Source: Silene latifolia
Lineage: Eukaryota; Streptophyta; Magnoliopsida; Caryophyllales; Caryophyllaceae
NCBI RefSeq assembly: GCF_048544455.1
Contig: NC_133526.1
Coordinates: 10,122,001-10,186,000, forward strand
Length of the DNA stretch: 64,000 nt
Direction: 5' to 3'
Position numbers and translations under genes: made by a program. Below, one piece after another: positions 41,998-56,100 of the stretch; positions within the stretch are counted from its first letter, which is position 1; every line of letters begins with the position of its first letter. The notes under the pieces are model-generated. The model made no database searches and was not told the DNA's origin. It saw nothing but the letters and a program-made list of their open reading frames with translations.

Positions 41998-44154
41998 GTC
42001 TGCTTGCTTTCCCAGAGTTCTCCGTGCATTACGAAGTGGCTCCATTTGCCATTGGTCGTTTACCATTTTCGACCTTCGCTGGCAGCTTTGTGATCAGGTC
42101 TATACTGAAGCGATACCAAAGGCATTTATCACAAGTAATTGGCTGTTGTATACTTAGGACCCAAACATGGAAACGACTTGGTGGTTTGATATATGGGATT
42201 TACATGATTTTTAAAATGTAAACTTGAGTTCTTGTAGGTTTCCTTTTTCTTTTTCCAGATTATTTTCTAATATTGTAATTTTTTTGAATCAGGCTAAAGA
42301 TGTGTAGTACTGTAGTAGTAGTCATTGAATCACTACCCACTTTTTTCATCGGTTTTTCTAACGTGTGCTCTTAGGACAGACCATAAGAAGCCATGTCAGA
42401 CAATATTACTTAGCCAGCTCGAAAGGCAACCCAAACATGTTATCTTCTCTGTCACATTTAATTCCATTGCTGCCTCCTAACCATTCTTGATAACCTCTTT
42501 ACATTCTGGATCCGAGAGCCAAAAAATCTCAAATTTGGAAAAAAAAAAATTCCAACACTAGCCGTCAACTTGAGTATCGTCTTTAGGTATTATAGCTACA
42601 TGCCCTAGGAAAACAGATTAACCCAACCTGATGTAGCCGGTCCACGATCAAGGCATTCTCGAATAACTTGTCTCTCGATACGACCCTCCTGCCATGTAAA
42701 TTTGTTGCCATGAAAGTCCAGGTCATAGAGAGCGCAGTCATATAAATACTTGTCTCAATTTGTTTGTATTATATACCTTTCTTGTGCGTAATATTTGCCA
42801 AGAAGGTTAGACTATTATAGGAACGGTAATTATCAATCCAACAGTCGAAAAAAAAAAAACAACGCTTTGTTCCTTTTCAAATGTTCTTCCTTATTACGAG
42901 AAATATTACTACTTCCGGTTATCTTTTACTCAAAAAATATTGTGAAAAATACAACTGTCCCCTGAAGCGATTATGATCTATGAACGTCTCTTCTCACAAT
43001 CTTTGTGCCAAATTTGTAAAGCAAGAAGATTTTCCTCTTCAATTTCTACCAACAGATTGTTTTAAAAGTTGCTTTCAATAAAAAATAAACATCTTTTGTA
43101 CTTGAAATACCTCCGAGTAGCAGCTTCGCCGCGAGAAAACTCACACGAGACTTTTTAGAGAGAGAAACTTTAAGACTTATTAGCTAGGTTATGGCAAGCA
43201 CCAAGCTTTTTCTATTTATAGTACAACCTAAAGGGCGAAGTTTTAAAAAGGAAACTTGATGTTAAGAAAGGTAAGAGCGAAGTTTTAAAAAGGATTTAAA
43301 ACGCAGGAGTAGTTACATAATAATCTAAACTGAATTTTTGATGTCCTCAACGAATGCTCAATAGGGCTTCATCGGAAAAAACTGAATTTTCTACACGTAA
43401 GCAAATTTCTGGTTAATGGTGCCCTAATCAGAATATTAATTCAATAGTTTCATGAAAGACCCGTCATACAGAGTGAGACGGTCATTTTATATATACAATA
43501 CTCATTCATTAACCAACAAAGGGACCGTCACACAGGAGAATACCATCTCCTATAACGTGTGTATTAATAAGGATATTGGTCGATCAAATGGTCCAACAGC
43601 TGGAAAGCAAGACGGCTCCGTACAACAAAATCCCAAAACAAGGGCACAACTCGAGAGTTGCTGCCTTGTTGCCTCTTGTGTTAACATGAAAACGGATGTG
43701 CACAAATGTCCAACACCTTGGAGAAGCTCTACAAGAGCGCCATTGCCCCACTCAGGCGACTCGGCAACCTAAATGTACAGTGTCTTGAAACACCATGAAT
43801 ACTATTGTACAAATAGCGCATCTGGTAATCCATTTGTCAGTTAAGTGAGCTTAACAAAGCTAAACTAGCTACTAAAATTAGTTCTTACCTGATTCAGATA
43901 TTTACATATAAGAATCCTAACCTTTCCTGGCCCAAACATCCTGGCGGCGTCAACAAAAAAAATTGATTAAAATAAGTAGAATCAAGCCTAAACTAAAAGT
44001 GCCACCTAACATAGTTCAGAGATGACGGGGCAGAAAAAATGACGGCCTGCTCCACTGCACATTCGCAAGACTCCCTAACTATATTCACATACGCAACCAA
44101 AAATGGGCAACCTTGGGAAGGGGGTCGATTAAAGTAGGGAGTCATGTTAAGGTG
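41998..44154. other. Convergent intergenic region between PRMT6 and the SNF2 gene
   Basis: It contains the 3' UTRs of both genes, which point at each other. At about 43140-43330 GGGCGAAGTTTTAAAAAGGA and GAGCGAAGTTTTAAAAAGGA occur 60 bases apart, and an A/T-rich unit with CTATTTATAG lies nearby. No third gene is seen. Confidence 0.5.
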
Positions 44155-47100
44155 CTACAAAACACGACTTCCCAAAAATAGATATTTGAGATCGTCAATT
44201 GTGAGACGAGCACCAGAACCACCAACGTGGTCCTCACCAAATGCTGATGCCACCATTTTCCTCTTCTCTTCCTGCACACATGCATAAAGTCGTGAATCCC
44301 AGGTGCAACAAATACTGCTTCCCTACCAACAAAGAAGCGAATCGAAAATGTTTTCGGTAAACCATGAAAGATTTAGGAAGACAAATGGCGGCTATCATAG
44401 CATACCTGAAGAGCTGGGATACAGCCCTCAGAAGTTATATGAAATCAAGAAAAGATTCCGCACGAAAATGAAAAAAAAATGCTAGTTATCTATATTCCTC
44501 TTGCTACTCTATCAGGATATCTCTGAGACCCACAACCATCCATTTTAAGAGGGTACTTTCACATCAATGCAGGTCAACATAACTGTCAGAAGCCATGTTA
44601 CTCGGGAGAGAAAAGTTAAAGCTGTCTGCAATAAGAAACTAAGGCCTAGACTAATGTCCTTGCAGTTCTAACTTATCATGTTTGAGATAACTGCATCGTA
44701 AAAGGGAAAAGGGAGGGTTGTTCAAAAAGGGATAGAGGGACAGGGAGCGAAGGTCGAGGCAGTGCCATAGGAGTAGGTCGTGGCGGACTGGTGGTACGAA
44801 TGATGGTGAGTATGGTGGAGGGAGGTGGGTAGTGGGCTGTTGAGGTGGTGATGATGGAGAAGCAGGTGTGGAGTGGATGGAAGTAGGGTGTAGTTATGAA
44901 GGTGGAGTTAAGTGGTAATATGAAAATTAGAACCAACAAATTATAGTTTTATTGTAATGTGTAGAGTTAAGCAATGATAAGTAGGTGTTTTAATCTCTTA
45001 ATCCTGCCAAATAAGAAAAGTTCTCTAATGGGAGAAACAAATATAAATGTCCCTAAAAGGAATATGGAAGAAACAAAAATAAATGGAGGGAGTACTTTTA
45101 TTTAAGCTCGTTGCTTTTGTAATGTACCGGGTCAAGGTGATTGGCATTTGGCACTCTTCAATACAACAACAACAAAGCCTTAATCCCAAAATGATTTGGC
45201 ACTCTTCAATGAGTACGGAAAACCCTATCCCGTCATTCATTGTAATTTACTGGTTTTCATAGTCATTCTCTTGTCTAGAAAGAATTCTGGTTTGATGTTT
45301 CTGGCTTGATATCTGGTTTTTTAGTGGAAAAGGGTGCCGACAGCCGAGAGAAGAAAGGTAATTCCTAGACATTCTAGTTTCCTGGCATAAATATCCATCT
45401 ATATAATAAATTGTTTTTAAAATATATTAGGTGCAGCAAGAACTCCCTTCCCTCAATACAACATCCAACTGAAAATTGTTTCAGCAGTGACGTGAAGTTG
45501 TGGGCTAAAGCCTCGTGCGTGACTAGGAGCTTGAGATTTTGGGGGAGTTGAGTTTTGAGTGTTGATTAATTAAAGGATTTTTAGTTGTTGGGTTATCTTA
45601 GCATACCTGCAGAGCTAGGATTCGATCCTCGACAGTATCTTTAATAGTAATCCTTGACACTGTAACAGGGCGAGTTTGGCCAATACGATGTGCTCGATCA
45701 ATAGCTTGGTCTTCCGTTGTTGGATTCCACCAAAGATCTAAAAGGATAACATGGCATGCCGCAACCATGTTCAAACCAAGGTTTCCAGCTTTTAAAGACA
45801 TCACCATAACAATAACCTACATGAAACCCAAACAATTAGAACTGCACAAACAAGACGCCAAGAGATGCACCTCAAGTGCTGCAGCAACAATAGCATTGTT
45901 CAAGTGCCTCAATAGCTACTGAAAATGTTGGACTAAGGATGGTCGGATGTAGGCATTCCTACGCTTGTGGTAACAGCATAGAGGATATTTTTAAATGACC
46001 CATAAAAAAAGCGTTGAGAATAGCATCAAATGATTGTTATTTGACAGCAATAACAAGAAGCACATCAGTCTACTGAGCCATTCTGTTTTGTTCAATCAAA
46101 ATCCGGTACCAAGAACCAAGGAACATATAATGAGCCAATGGCTCCATTTGAAAAGGAAATTCATTACTGTACAGATGGGCACTCAAGCTGATCCAGCCAA
46201 TTAGAATCTCTCTAGAAATTTAAGAAACAATCGACTCATTCCACAAAGAAATTACTGATAAGACAGATTGATGCATATTGCCAAGAAACTATAAACAATT
46301 TGTTTTCATCTCCCCATATCTATGATCAATTATTAACAATAAAAGCTATCTGTTGTCATCTTCCCATATTGTGAGTATTAATCAATCAGTTTATCTAACT
46401 AAAGCACAAAAACGAGTGGCACCATATATTTCTGAGTGGCATTAGTGGCTTCTGAAAAACTCTGGGTTTTTCTCAGAAGAAGAATCAGGTAATATTCGTT
46501 ATCAAAAGGGACAGAATGAGCTAACTAAAGCACTCAGAGACATCAAGAATTCAACGAGAACAGAAATTAGGAGGCAAACCTCAGGATCAGAATTGAACTC
46601 TCTGACGGCCCTGTCTCTTGCAACCAAACTCATACTACCATCAAGCCTCCTATACTGAATGCAGTGCTGATTTAAAGAATACTCAAATAAGTCCAACATA
46701 CGAGTCCACTGGGAGAAAACAATGGTTTTTATGGGCCCTTTTGAGGCTGAATTCCCCACATTTTCAGTTCTCACTTGTGCACAGGAGGAATTTGTCACAT
46801 CTGTGTCTTCTAAATCGTCCAACTCTATACATTGGCTATTTATTTTACTATTAGAAATGAGTATTTCCATCGCAGCCTTGATTTTAGAAGAGCTGTACTC
46901 ACTACTCAGAATTGAACTCTTGGAACTACTTCCGTTTGAAAAATGGTCATTATAGTCACTTGAAAGACAACTCCTGAGAGTAGCCTCTGAAAATAGAACA
47001 TCTTCACAAAGCTGCTCCTTGCATCTCTGAACTGGGCACATAGTGTCATCCCCAGTAAGGTAGTCTCCCACACATTGGTAGCAAAAGACATGGCCGCAGA

Positions 47101-50100
47101 TAGTAATGACGGCGTCTTCTGCAGGGTCCTGCAAAGGCATTAGGTGTGCACCACATTAGCTACACTAGATTCTGGCAAACAGAACCAACAAAGTGTCAGC
47201 ATACACAAACAGTCATCACGGCAGGTACAGTGCCTGACCCCTAGATGATACTCCTGAGGCCCTGATTGAAGAGTTAAGCTAAGCTAAATTGGCAAGGACT
47301 TAGCTCAGTCAGGTAGTCATTGTCAAATACTTATAATTAATCAACTTAGGTATCATTGTGTTAAAAAAATTTACAACTCAACCTATAACCATCATGTAAT
47401 CAGTGACGACTGACGAGGCTATGCTTAGGCAAAAGTGGGCCATGACCTGAGTCATATTTACCTAAAATAAGCAATAGATACTTATCAGCGGTCTGCAATT
47501 GGCATAATGGTTAACATGATGTTTAGTCAAGTGATTCCCTTTGGTCTTGTAGGTCCCGTGCAAAACAATTTCAAGCAGGGTTTAGAGAAATGTGGTTTTA
47601 AATAAACTAAAAAGGGAAATCCTTATGCTGCTTATATATCTCTTCATTCATTTATAGTACTGAAAACTTAATTCATCAATAAAAAAGTCCCAATTTCTTT
47701 TTCAATATCAATTTTAGTGTCAACAATAACTGTCAGTAAAATGACCATTTCACAACTTTAGTCTCGCGTTCTAACTTTCTATAAGATCGTCTTACAGCAG
47801 ACTAATTGTTAATTTTTTCTCTTATTTTTGTAATTGCATATGGACCGAAAAAAAAACTTTATAAAATATTGTCATTTTTTTTTGAAAGAATTGAATGTAT
47901 AACAAAATAATCAAACAAAAATAAGTACTTCGTATTAATTTAAGGATCTGTCAGTTCTCTGAGGACAGTTCTCTGAGGACAGAGGATGGATATCGATCGA
48001 TATAGGAAGTCGGTATGACCAAAACCAACTTTGGTGAGTTGAGGGTAAACAGTTTCCCGCTTCGATGACCAAGGGTCTGTGTATTTTCCCACTTTAGCAA
48101 ATGACTGGTAAAACTTTGTTAACTTCTGTAAAACGTAGTGACGTTTTAATACAGAAGTGTAAAAACAAACAATACATAGAACTGAAGTAATTTCCACATA
48201 AACTTTCAAAAAATTACTATATTACTACAAGAAACTATTGTGATAGGAATATGTTGAAAGTTGAAACCACGGGTTACCAAAACAGATTTAGTGAAACCTC
48301 CAGGCACTGAAGGAAAGCAGATTTTTTCCATCATGCATCTACCAAAAGGTTTTTTCTGACAAGGATATTTGTTTGCCACAGGCCAATATCACAGGAAAAA
48401 AAACACATGTCAAGAAAATTTGTGATTTGTTTGGCACAGCTTAATATTACAATCAAAGCACACAACTAACAATTGACAAACAGCCAAAGGGTGTACACAA
48501 TAGTAAAGCAAAAGGGACCAACGTCCACTAAATTGATTACCATAATTAACAAAGTATAGAAAGTGTTGCTGGGCTTTACAAGCATCTTAACTCAAGCACA
48601 ACATACCCAGAAGACTTTTCATGTCCATCTTAACATGATGTAAGGTGCAGAGTCTCTTTTTCTTTCCTGCTGTCTAATCCGTATCATGTATTGAGACTCC
48701 ATGCCCAAACATCTTGTGTACGGTCCACAGTCCATCTGGTTTGGTCCAAGACCAGACCGGAGAACGAAATAACTAACGAAATAACATAAACAGGATGACC
48801 GTGGACTGGACCAAATGTAGTATAGTCCGGTCTGGTTTGGAACAAATTGTGCGGCTTGGTTTGGTCTTCGCTCCACACTATGAGCGAACAACCTTAATTT
48901 AGATGAGTTTAGAGTTGGTTTCATATATAAGTAGTCGTCTAGGTTACGTATTGGGATCTATGTTTAGTGACTCGATTCGGTTAAGGCCCAAAAGAAGACG
49001 AGTAAAAGTAACACAGCAGTTTATGTACAACAGCAACCCAACGCGATCACTACATAAGTTGGATTTAAGGGGGTAGTTTGTGACAGTCTTTGATAGAGTC
49101 AATCAAGCAAAAAGAAATGAAAGGAGCAAAATGCTTGTAGGGAGAACATACGCTGCAAATCCTGCAAATTGCAGACGGTGCTTCCAAGCGATCTACCAGT
49201 TGCAATAATGTCTTTCTAGGGAGCTTCGCAGCCTTCTCCATGCTTGTTCTTCTAGCAGGTTCTGCATTAAAACCCTTAACAAGAAGTGGGTGATCACACG
49301 CCTGCCGAAGGCGCAAAATCATGAGAAGAATGTTGGCATAATTTTGATTCACTGTGCCAGCAGCAGCATAAGCCTGTAAGGTAAATTTCACACTTTAGAA
49401 CCTATAAATATATAACAATCACCTCAAAAAAAAAAATTACTCAAAGAAGACTGTCAGAATACAGAAACTAGGCAGCTGTAGCATTCTCACTAGTCGTTAC
49501 AGCTAGTATTTCAAAAATAACTGAATGTGGCTTGGACCATTTTAGAATATACTCCCTCGTTTTTTGAACATTGCTTGACTTTTATGTAAGATGTTTTTAA
49601 CCATCTTTTGTCAATTTCCACTCCCAATTTAGATTAAGAGCTGTGATTTTATATTCTCACAGAAGGTATAACAAAACCCTAAGATGACTTTAGTTTACTC
49701 TTTAATCTTCATGTAAAGAGCAAGAGATATAATCACATTAAAAAAAAATTACAGTGTGCAAGCAAAAAAAAATGTTATATAAGAACATAGAGAAACTATA
49801 TCCGTATCACTGGCAAGTTGTTATATGCTGATTATCATCAACTCTCATGAGTCATGACAGTAGATAGTGAAGAGCAGTAAGTGGAGGTAGCTTCAAAAAA
49901 AAAAAATAGTACTCCCTCCCTTCAAATCCAACTTGCCCATTTTCCTTTTTGGTCCATTCAAATCAGTGTCCCATTTCCTTTTTTGGCAACAAATATCCCC
50001 ATGTGGTACTAATTACTTTCATGAAACTACGAAATATGCCATTGATTAATGTTCATTTATCTTTTAACCCACCCCTACTTAAAAACTAAATCAAAGCTAA

Positions 50101-53100
50101 ACCCTCTCCCAGATACAAAATTGTGAGATTTCTGACTCCCGTCAGCCGCAAATTAAACCTCAACCCCTTTCTCAGCCACCATAACCTCTTTATCCACCAC
50201 CACCACTACACCCTAGCTGAACCAACTACCCCCACCCACATAACTGACCCCAGTGGACCACCAACCCACGGAAACCAGAACCAGATGATCCCACTCAAAC
50301 GATGCCCACAACCAGCAGATCACCACCAGAACCGCATTAGACACTGATCCAGAGCTCAACCATAAAAAATTGGCCCGGATCTTGCCTCTCTACATTCTAT
50401 TACGTCCAGATCTGCGTCCCTCCCCTCATTTTCCTCAGATGAGGGGTAAGTTTTAAGGCAGTGTAAATAATTGTGGTGGTAGTGATGGTGGTGGTTGTTG
50501 TGGGGGAGGGACAATGATGGCATCGACAATAATGGTGGATTGGTAATGAGTTGATGATGGTGGGCCGACATGACGATACTGAGTTTATCTGGTACGGCGG
50601 TGCCGAAGAGCCTGGTGGTGACGTTGGCAAGCAGACGACGATGTGATTGGGCTGTGGTAAAGAGCTTGGTGGTGATGTTGCCCACCGTTGATGGTGGTTT
50701 ATTAAAAAATGAGCAAAAAGAAAATGGGTAACTTGGTATTGAATGGAGGAAGAAGCAACTAAATGCAAAATGCGACATAGCAATTTAAAAAAACAAAAAC
50801 CTTAAACTGTGAACGAGATTCCGCTTCTAGTTTTGCATAAAAGGTCCGCTCCTCAATGGTAAAGTTCACAGTCTTCATGTTTATAAATTTTGGAGGTAGG
50901 CATATAATGGGCTCCCCATCAAGTAATGTATCTGCGCAATGAAGATATGTGAGCACTATAATCACACATGAAGAGAAAACAAACCCATCGAGATAAAACA
51001 AAATTAACAAAAGCTGAAACATATCAAACAATACATATGTTGAAGAAAAACCCACATAGTAAATCTACAAACTTGACAAGCATATCTCGTATATGTAACA
51101 CAGCTAACACAGAATATCAGTATAAACACAGCAGCATATTTATGACCATAATTGATTGTAATCAGAGGCTCAGATGTCTTTCGATTTGATTGCACATTTT
51201 GGACTTCTACAAAAGGTACTACACTCTCATAGAGTCAAACATAACTACAAAAATAGTCTTCCCGAATCTTGGAAATTGGCAAAACTGGAAGTGAGTGAAA
51301 GTGTGAGACTCCCTCTGTCATATTTGGTAGTTTACATTTTTTTAAACAGTTTTTAGGTAAAAAAAATAGACCAACTTCACCCTCAACAAAACAGTCATTC
51401 CCCACCACCATAGTCACTCTTTCTCCAACCCCATTCCACTCTGCAGTTTGCTTCCACTGCCACTATCATCAGCCCACTCCTGGTCAAAGTCTTACTCTCT
51501 CCTCCTTGCAACACGCAAACGTCTTTCTATCTCCCCTGAAACTGTCTATATCACTTTCCTTTCAATCTCCGACTGCCTTCTCTCAGACTCACACCTCATC
51601 CTGGGTTCGCGGACATGGCCAGGGTTGGGGTCACAAGAGTAGGTTGGGCTGGCTTTGCAAGGAGAGCATAAGACAGAGGTTTGGCTATGCAAGGATTCAC
51701 TGTGTTTGAACTTAGAAAGGGAAACATTGGTGAAGAGCAACTGGAACGAAATAGGGAAGGTTAATTATAGAGATCCCGACTTGCGGGGAGACAGGAAAAT
51801 GTGCGGCCAGCTATGATCTAGGTTATGTATTGCATGGGTGGATCAACCTAGGATATAAAATGGTTGTGTTGGGTCGGCTGCAGCTAGGGTCGTCTGCTGA
51901 TAGCAATGAGATGTAGTGTAGAAGTTAGCATTGGTGGTGGAGTTGGGGTTTGGGATGTCTGTGGTGTAGTGTGGTGTGGATTGGTGTAACTTGAAGGGGG
52001 TGAGGAGACAAGAAATGGGGGGAGGGGTAAATGAGCAAAGACTCTAAGGTATAATGCCACATCCCCCTTATACTAAAAGAATAAGAGATCCTAAAATTTT
52101 CCCGCCTAAATGAATTAGGCTATAATTGGGTTTTGGGTTTCATTTTATCATGTTTATAACTGGGCCATATTGATTTAATTCCATACAATAAATAATTTTC
52201 TGTCATTTAAAAAAGGGATAATATTTTTTCAACATGCATAGAAAAATTAATAGAATATTCTTATTTTGTTACATAAATGAAATTGCACTTACTATACGTA
52301 TGATGTGATAGAAATATTTTTCGACTATTATTTATATAAATAAACATGATACAAACGTACTACAAGTTAAGAGTATAAAAACGAAAATTTACGTATAATA
52401 TCTATTTTTATTACACTTTAACTTAATATCTACATTTATTTCATAATATGTAAAACATTTAAATATTGGTTAATTTTACAATTTAACAATGTTGAACCTT
52501 CTCTTTTCCCCTCTTAATACAAAATATTATTAATAGTAAATTTCATAATTAAATTTTAAGGGAGGTTAAATACCAGTAATTTAATTATTAAATTTTCTAA
52601 CATCCCTATCTAAAAAACCGCGCAAATGCGCGGGATCTATACTAGTAAAAATGTAAAAAGTTACTTGGAACGGCCTAAAATGGAATAGGTCGACAATCAA
52701 ATGGAGATGGGATATCTAAATTTCAAAACAAGTAGCTAACAACAAGGACTCAGAACCCATAAGCACTTAACATTAGGGTGCAAAGAATCGATTGCCCACA
52801 CAGCTTACCTTTTGTGCGACGGAGAAGTAAAGTCTTCAGTACAGCTTGAAGTTTCTTGTATCCCATAATAGGATCTCTGGAGATCGGAAATTTTATCTTT
52901 TCACAAAATATTTTGTAATTTGAATACATTTCATGTCGAAGAAATCTGAAGTAACTGTACAGTTCATCAATAGAATTCTGAATTGGAGTTCCAGATAGAC
53001 ACCACCTTGTTTTTGCTCTAAGTCCACAGCAAGCTCTAGCCGTTTGGGTTCTATGGTTTTTGATTGTTTGGGCTTCATCTAATACAACTCTAAACCAAGT

Positions 53101-56100
53101 CACTCTGGCAAGGGCACCAGATTCGCTATAAAATGAGCTATCATCTAGTTTTTTGCCTTTTTTTCCTTTTTTGCCTGAGGTAGATGGATGTTTCCTTTTC
53201 TTGGTAGAAAATTCAGGTGAAATTCCAGCCCTTTCCCCAAATTTTAGCTCGCCATCATCCTCATCAACTATCGGCTGTTTAGGAACCTCGTTACTGACTA
53301 TAGCATATGTGGTAAGCACGACATCATACTTAGCCAGCTCCAGAGGTTCCTTTGTCCTATTGCCACCATGGTACAACAAAACAGAGAGTTTTCCTTCCTC
53401 TGCAACTTTGTCGTCCAACTCTCTAGCCCACTGCCTCAAAACAGTTGCTGGGCACACTATCAATGTACCTGCAGCAGGCCTCTTCCTTGAGAATGTCTGG
53501 CGTGAAGAGCTAGCACTTGAACTACATTTTGGGGGATCCAACTCCTTAGTAACTGGGGCATTTCTATTATCATCATCGTCGTCATCGTCATCCAGATTCA
53601 AAGTTTCAGGTTGATTATTGCAAGTTTTCACTAAATTGCAATTTGCATCATCGATTTTCTTCCCCTTGTCATCGTCATCATCATCCAAATCCAATGCTTC
53701 GGCATTTTTATTGTCAATCTTTTCTGACTGAAACTTCATCTGCAAGTTCCTCAGCTTTTGTACAAGTGCAATAGTCGATATAGTTTTACCAAGTCCCTGA
53801 AAAAGACTCAAAACTGAATATGTTACCAAATTGCGCGGAGAGAGATAATCAAACACAAGAGACACAACCACTTAAGGAAAACATCTCATAGGATGCTCCA
53901 AGAACATTAAATCACCTAGAAAGGCACATAACCAACAAAAATGGACCCTTAATACCCAATTGACTTGGGGTCGGCTAACAAAAGGCATAACTTGCACAGC
54001 TGCACATAACCGTTTACAAAAAGAATTTCACATCAATCATTAACATTCAGGCACATGCACGCCAAAACAATATAAGAGAGGCTGAGACCTGATCATCTGC
54101 AAGAATACCACCCAAGCAATGCACTGTAGACTCCTTTTGAACCATCCAACAGAGTGCGATTTTCTGTTAACAAAAAATATGGTGCCCCTAAGCAAGATAG
54201 TATACTCATGTGCAGATGTTTACTATAAAAGCACCTCGATACCAAATAAGTCGTGAATTTCAGAGCTTTAAAATTAAACGGGATTAAAGTAACCAAAACA
54301 AACCTGGTGTCTCAAAAGAGAGATAGATAAAACACCTTCAGGGAGGTCAAGTTCTTTTTTGGGCTGGCTAAGGTCCTGCATGTAACCACAGATGACCATC
54401 AAACACAGAACTTGGTAATACTTTAATACATTGGCTCAGTCAAATAGCATCACGCAAATTACTTTCAGAAGTTTTGGGACTTTCAACTGCAGAGGTTCTT
54501 TGCAAGGCTTGACATAGCCTACAAGAACACATGATAGGCCAGTCCCACACTCCTACCCAAGTTTTAGCTTCAGCTATAGAAAGGTAATGTCATGCTGTAT
54601 AACCTGCATTAGCCCTTTCAAGACAGGTAGGTAGCTGGAGCATAGTCATCAGGCCAGATAAATTTTACAGATTGAAGGTTCAAAACAAAGGGGGAGAAAA
54701 GAAATGAGAGAGATAAGAGACACATTCTTCGAAAAAAGAGCACTAAAACAGAGAAGAGTGAAATATCCCATGTGCTACACAAGCTCTGTTTGCCAGATTC
54801 GTAGTATTCCCCGTACAAAAATGCAATCTATCAATACTATATATTAATTCTAGAAACCAAGGGACTTCAATGTAATTAAAGAAATCTATACAAATTAATT
54901 ATACTATATAGTTTTAAATCGATAGCACCGTGTAATGAACCTAATAAAGGGACCTCAATGTAAATATTACTCCCTCCCATTCACAATAAACCTCCCTATT
55001 TCCTTTTTCGTTTATTCACAATAACCTCCGTATTTTCTTTTTTGGTAAGTGTTTGTGTGGTCCAAATTTAATTGTATGGTGGGGTAGTATATTTGTGTGG
55101 TCCAAATTTAATTATATGGTGGGGTAGTGTGTTTCCTTAATTTTTGTGCCAAAATGAAATGGGAGGTTTATTGTGAATGGGAGGGAGTATATAGTTTTGG
55201 TTAAAAGTATAATATAAGGATGCCTTGATAAAGAATATTTATGGAAATACATTAAATTAAAGTAATTAAATTTAGAAAACACAAGAATATAGTGATTTTC
55301 CTCAAAATTAACATGCCCCACTTATGTAATTAATTAGTATCATCATATAATTATACATTAAATTAAATGTAGTAAAAGAGATTAATAAAATTAACGGTAT
55401 TAATGTGGGAGTAGAGACAGTTATAATAATGATAGTGGGAGTAGTGAAAGTAACTACGAATGTAGTGAAAGTAATAGTGGTAACAATGAGAAAAAGTATG
55501 AACAATTAAATAACCAATCGACTCAAGGAAATATTTTATTTATTGAAATATAGGCCGGATAAAATTAACGGGAATAATGAATTTAACAAAAAAATAGAAG
55601 AATTAGTAAAAGAAACAATAGTAACCACGGGAGTAGGGAACATAATGATATTAAGAAAGAATGTTGTGAAAGTAATAATATTAATAGCGGGGTAGTGAAC
55701 GTGTCTCATAATTTGAAAATAAATTTTACATTTCATCATAATTACAAGATATGTTGTAGAAAAATATATTACAAATAGTAAACGTGTGAGTTAGACAACT
55801 CCAACATAGTTTATTTCATTGAAAATAAAATTTAACGGTAAATAGAGGTAGCCCGGGCGAAGCCGGACACCAAACCTAGTTCACTCTTAATAGAGTATCC
55901 AATATGCTAGGAGTATTACAATAAATATAACAAGCGGATTCATAGTTATTACGGGTGATTTTTGAAGACTAAAATACAAAATAAATGCCTGAAAAATTAA
56001 CTTAATTAATAGAGAATCATAATAATTTAATCCTACCACAAACCCTTACATTTTGACATCATTTTGCCTAATAGTTAGAGCGAATGGATGTTGTCACTCA

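Noticed and set aside
49548-49970. Stowaway elements at TACTCCCTCG and TACTCCCTCCC
   Set aside because: Only one end of each could be seen; the opposite termini are missing, so no element was called.
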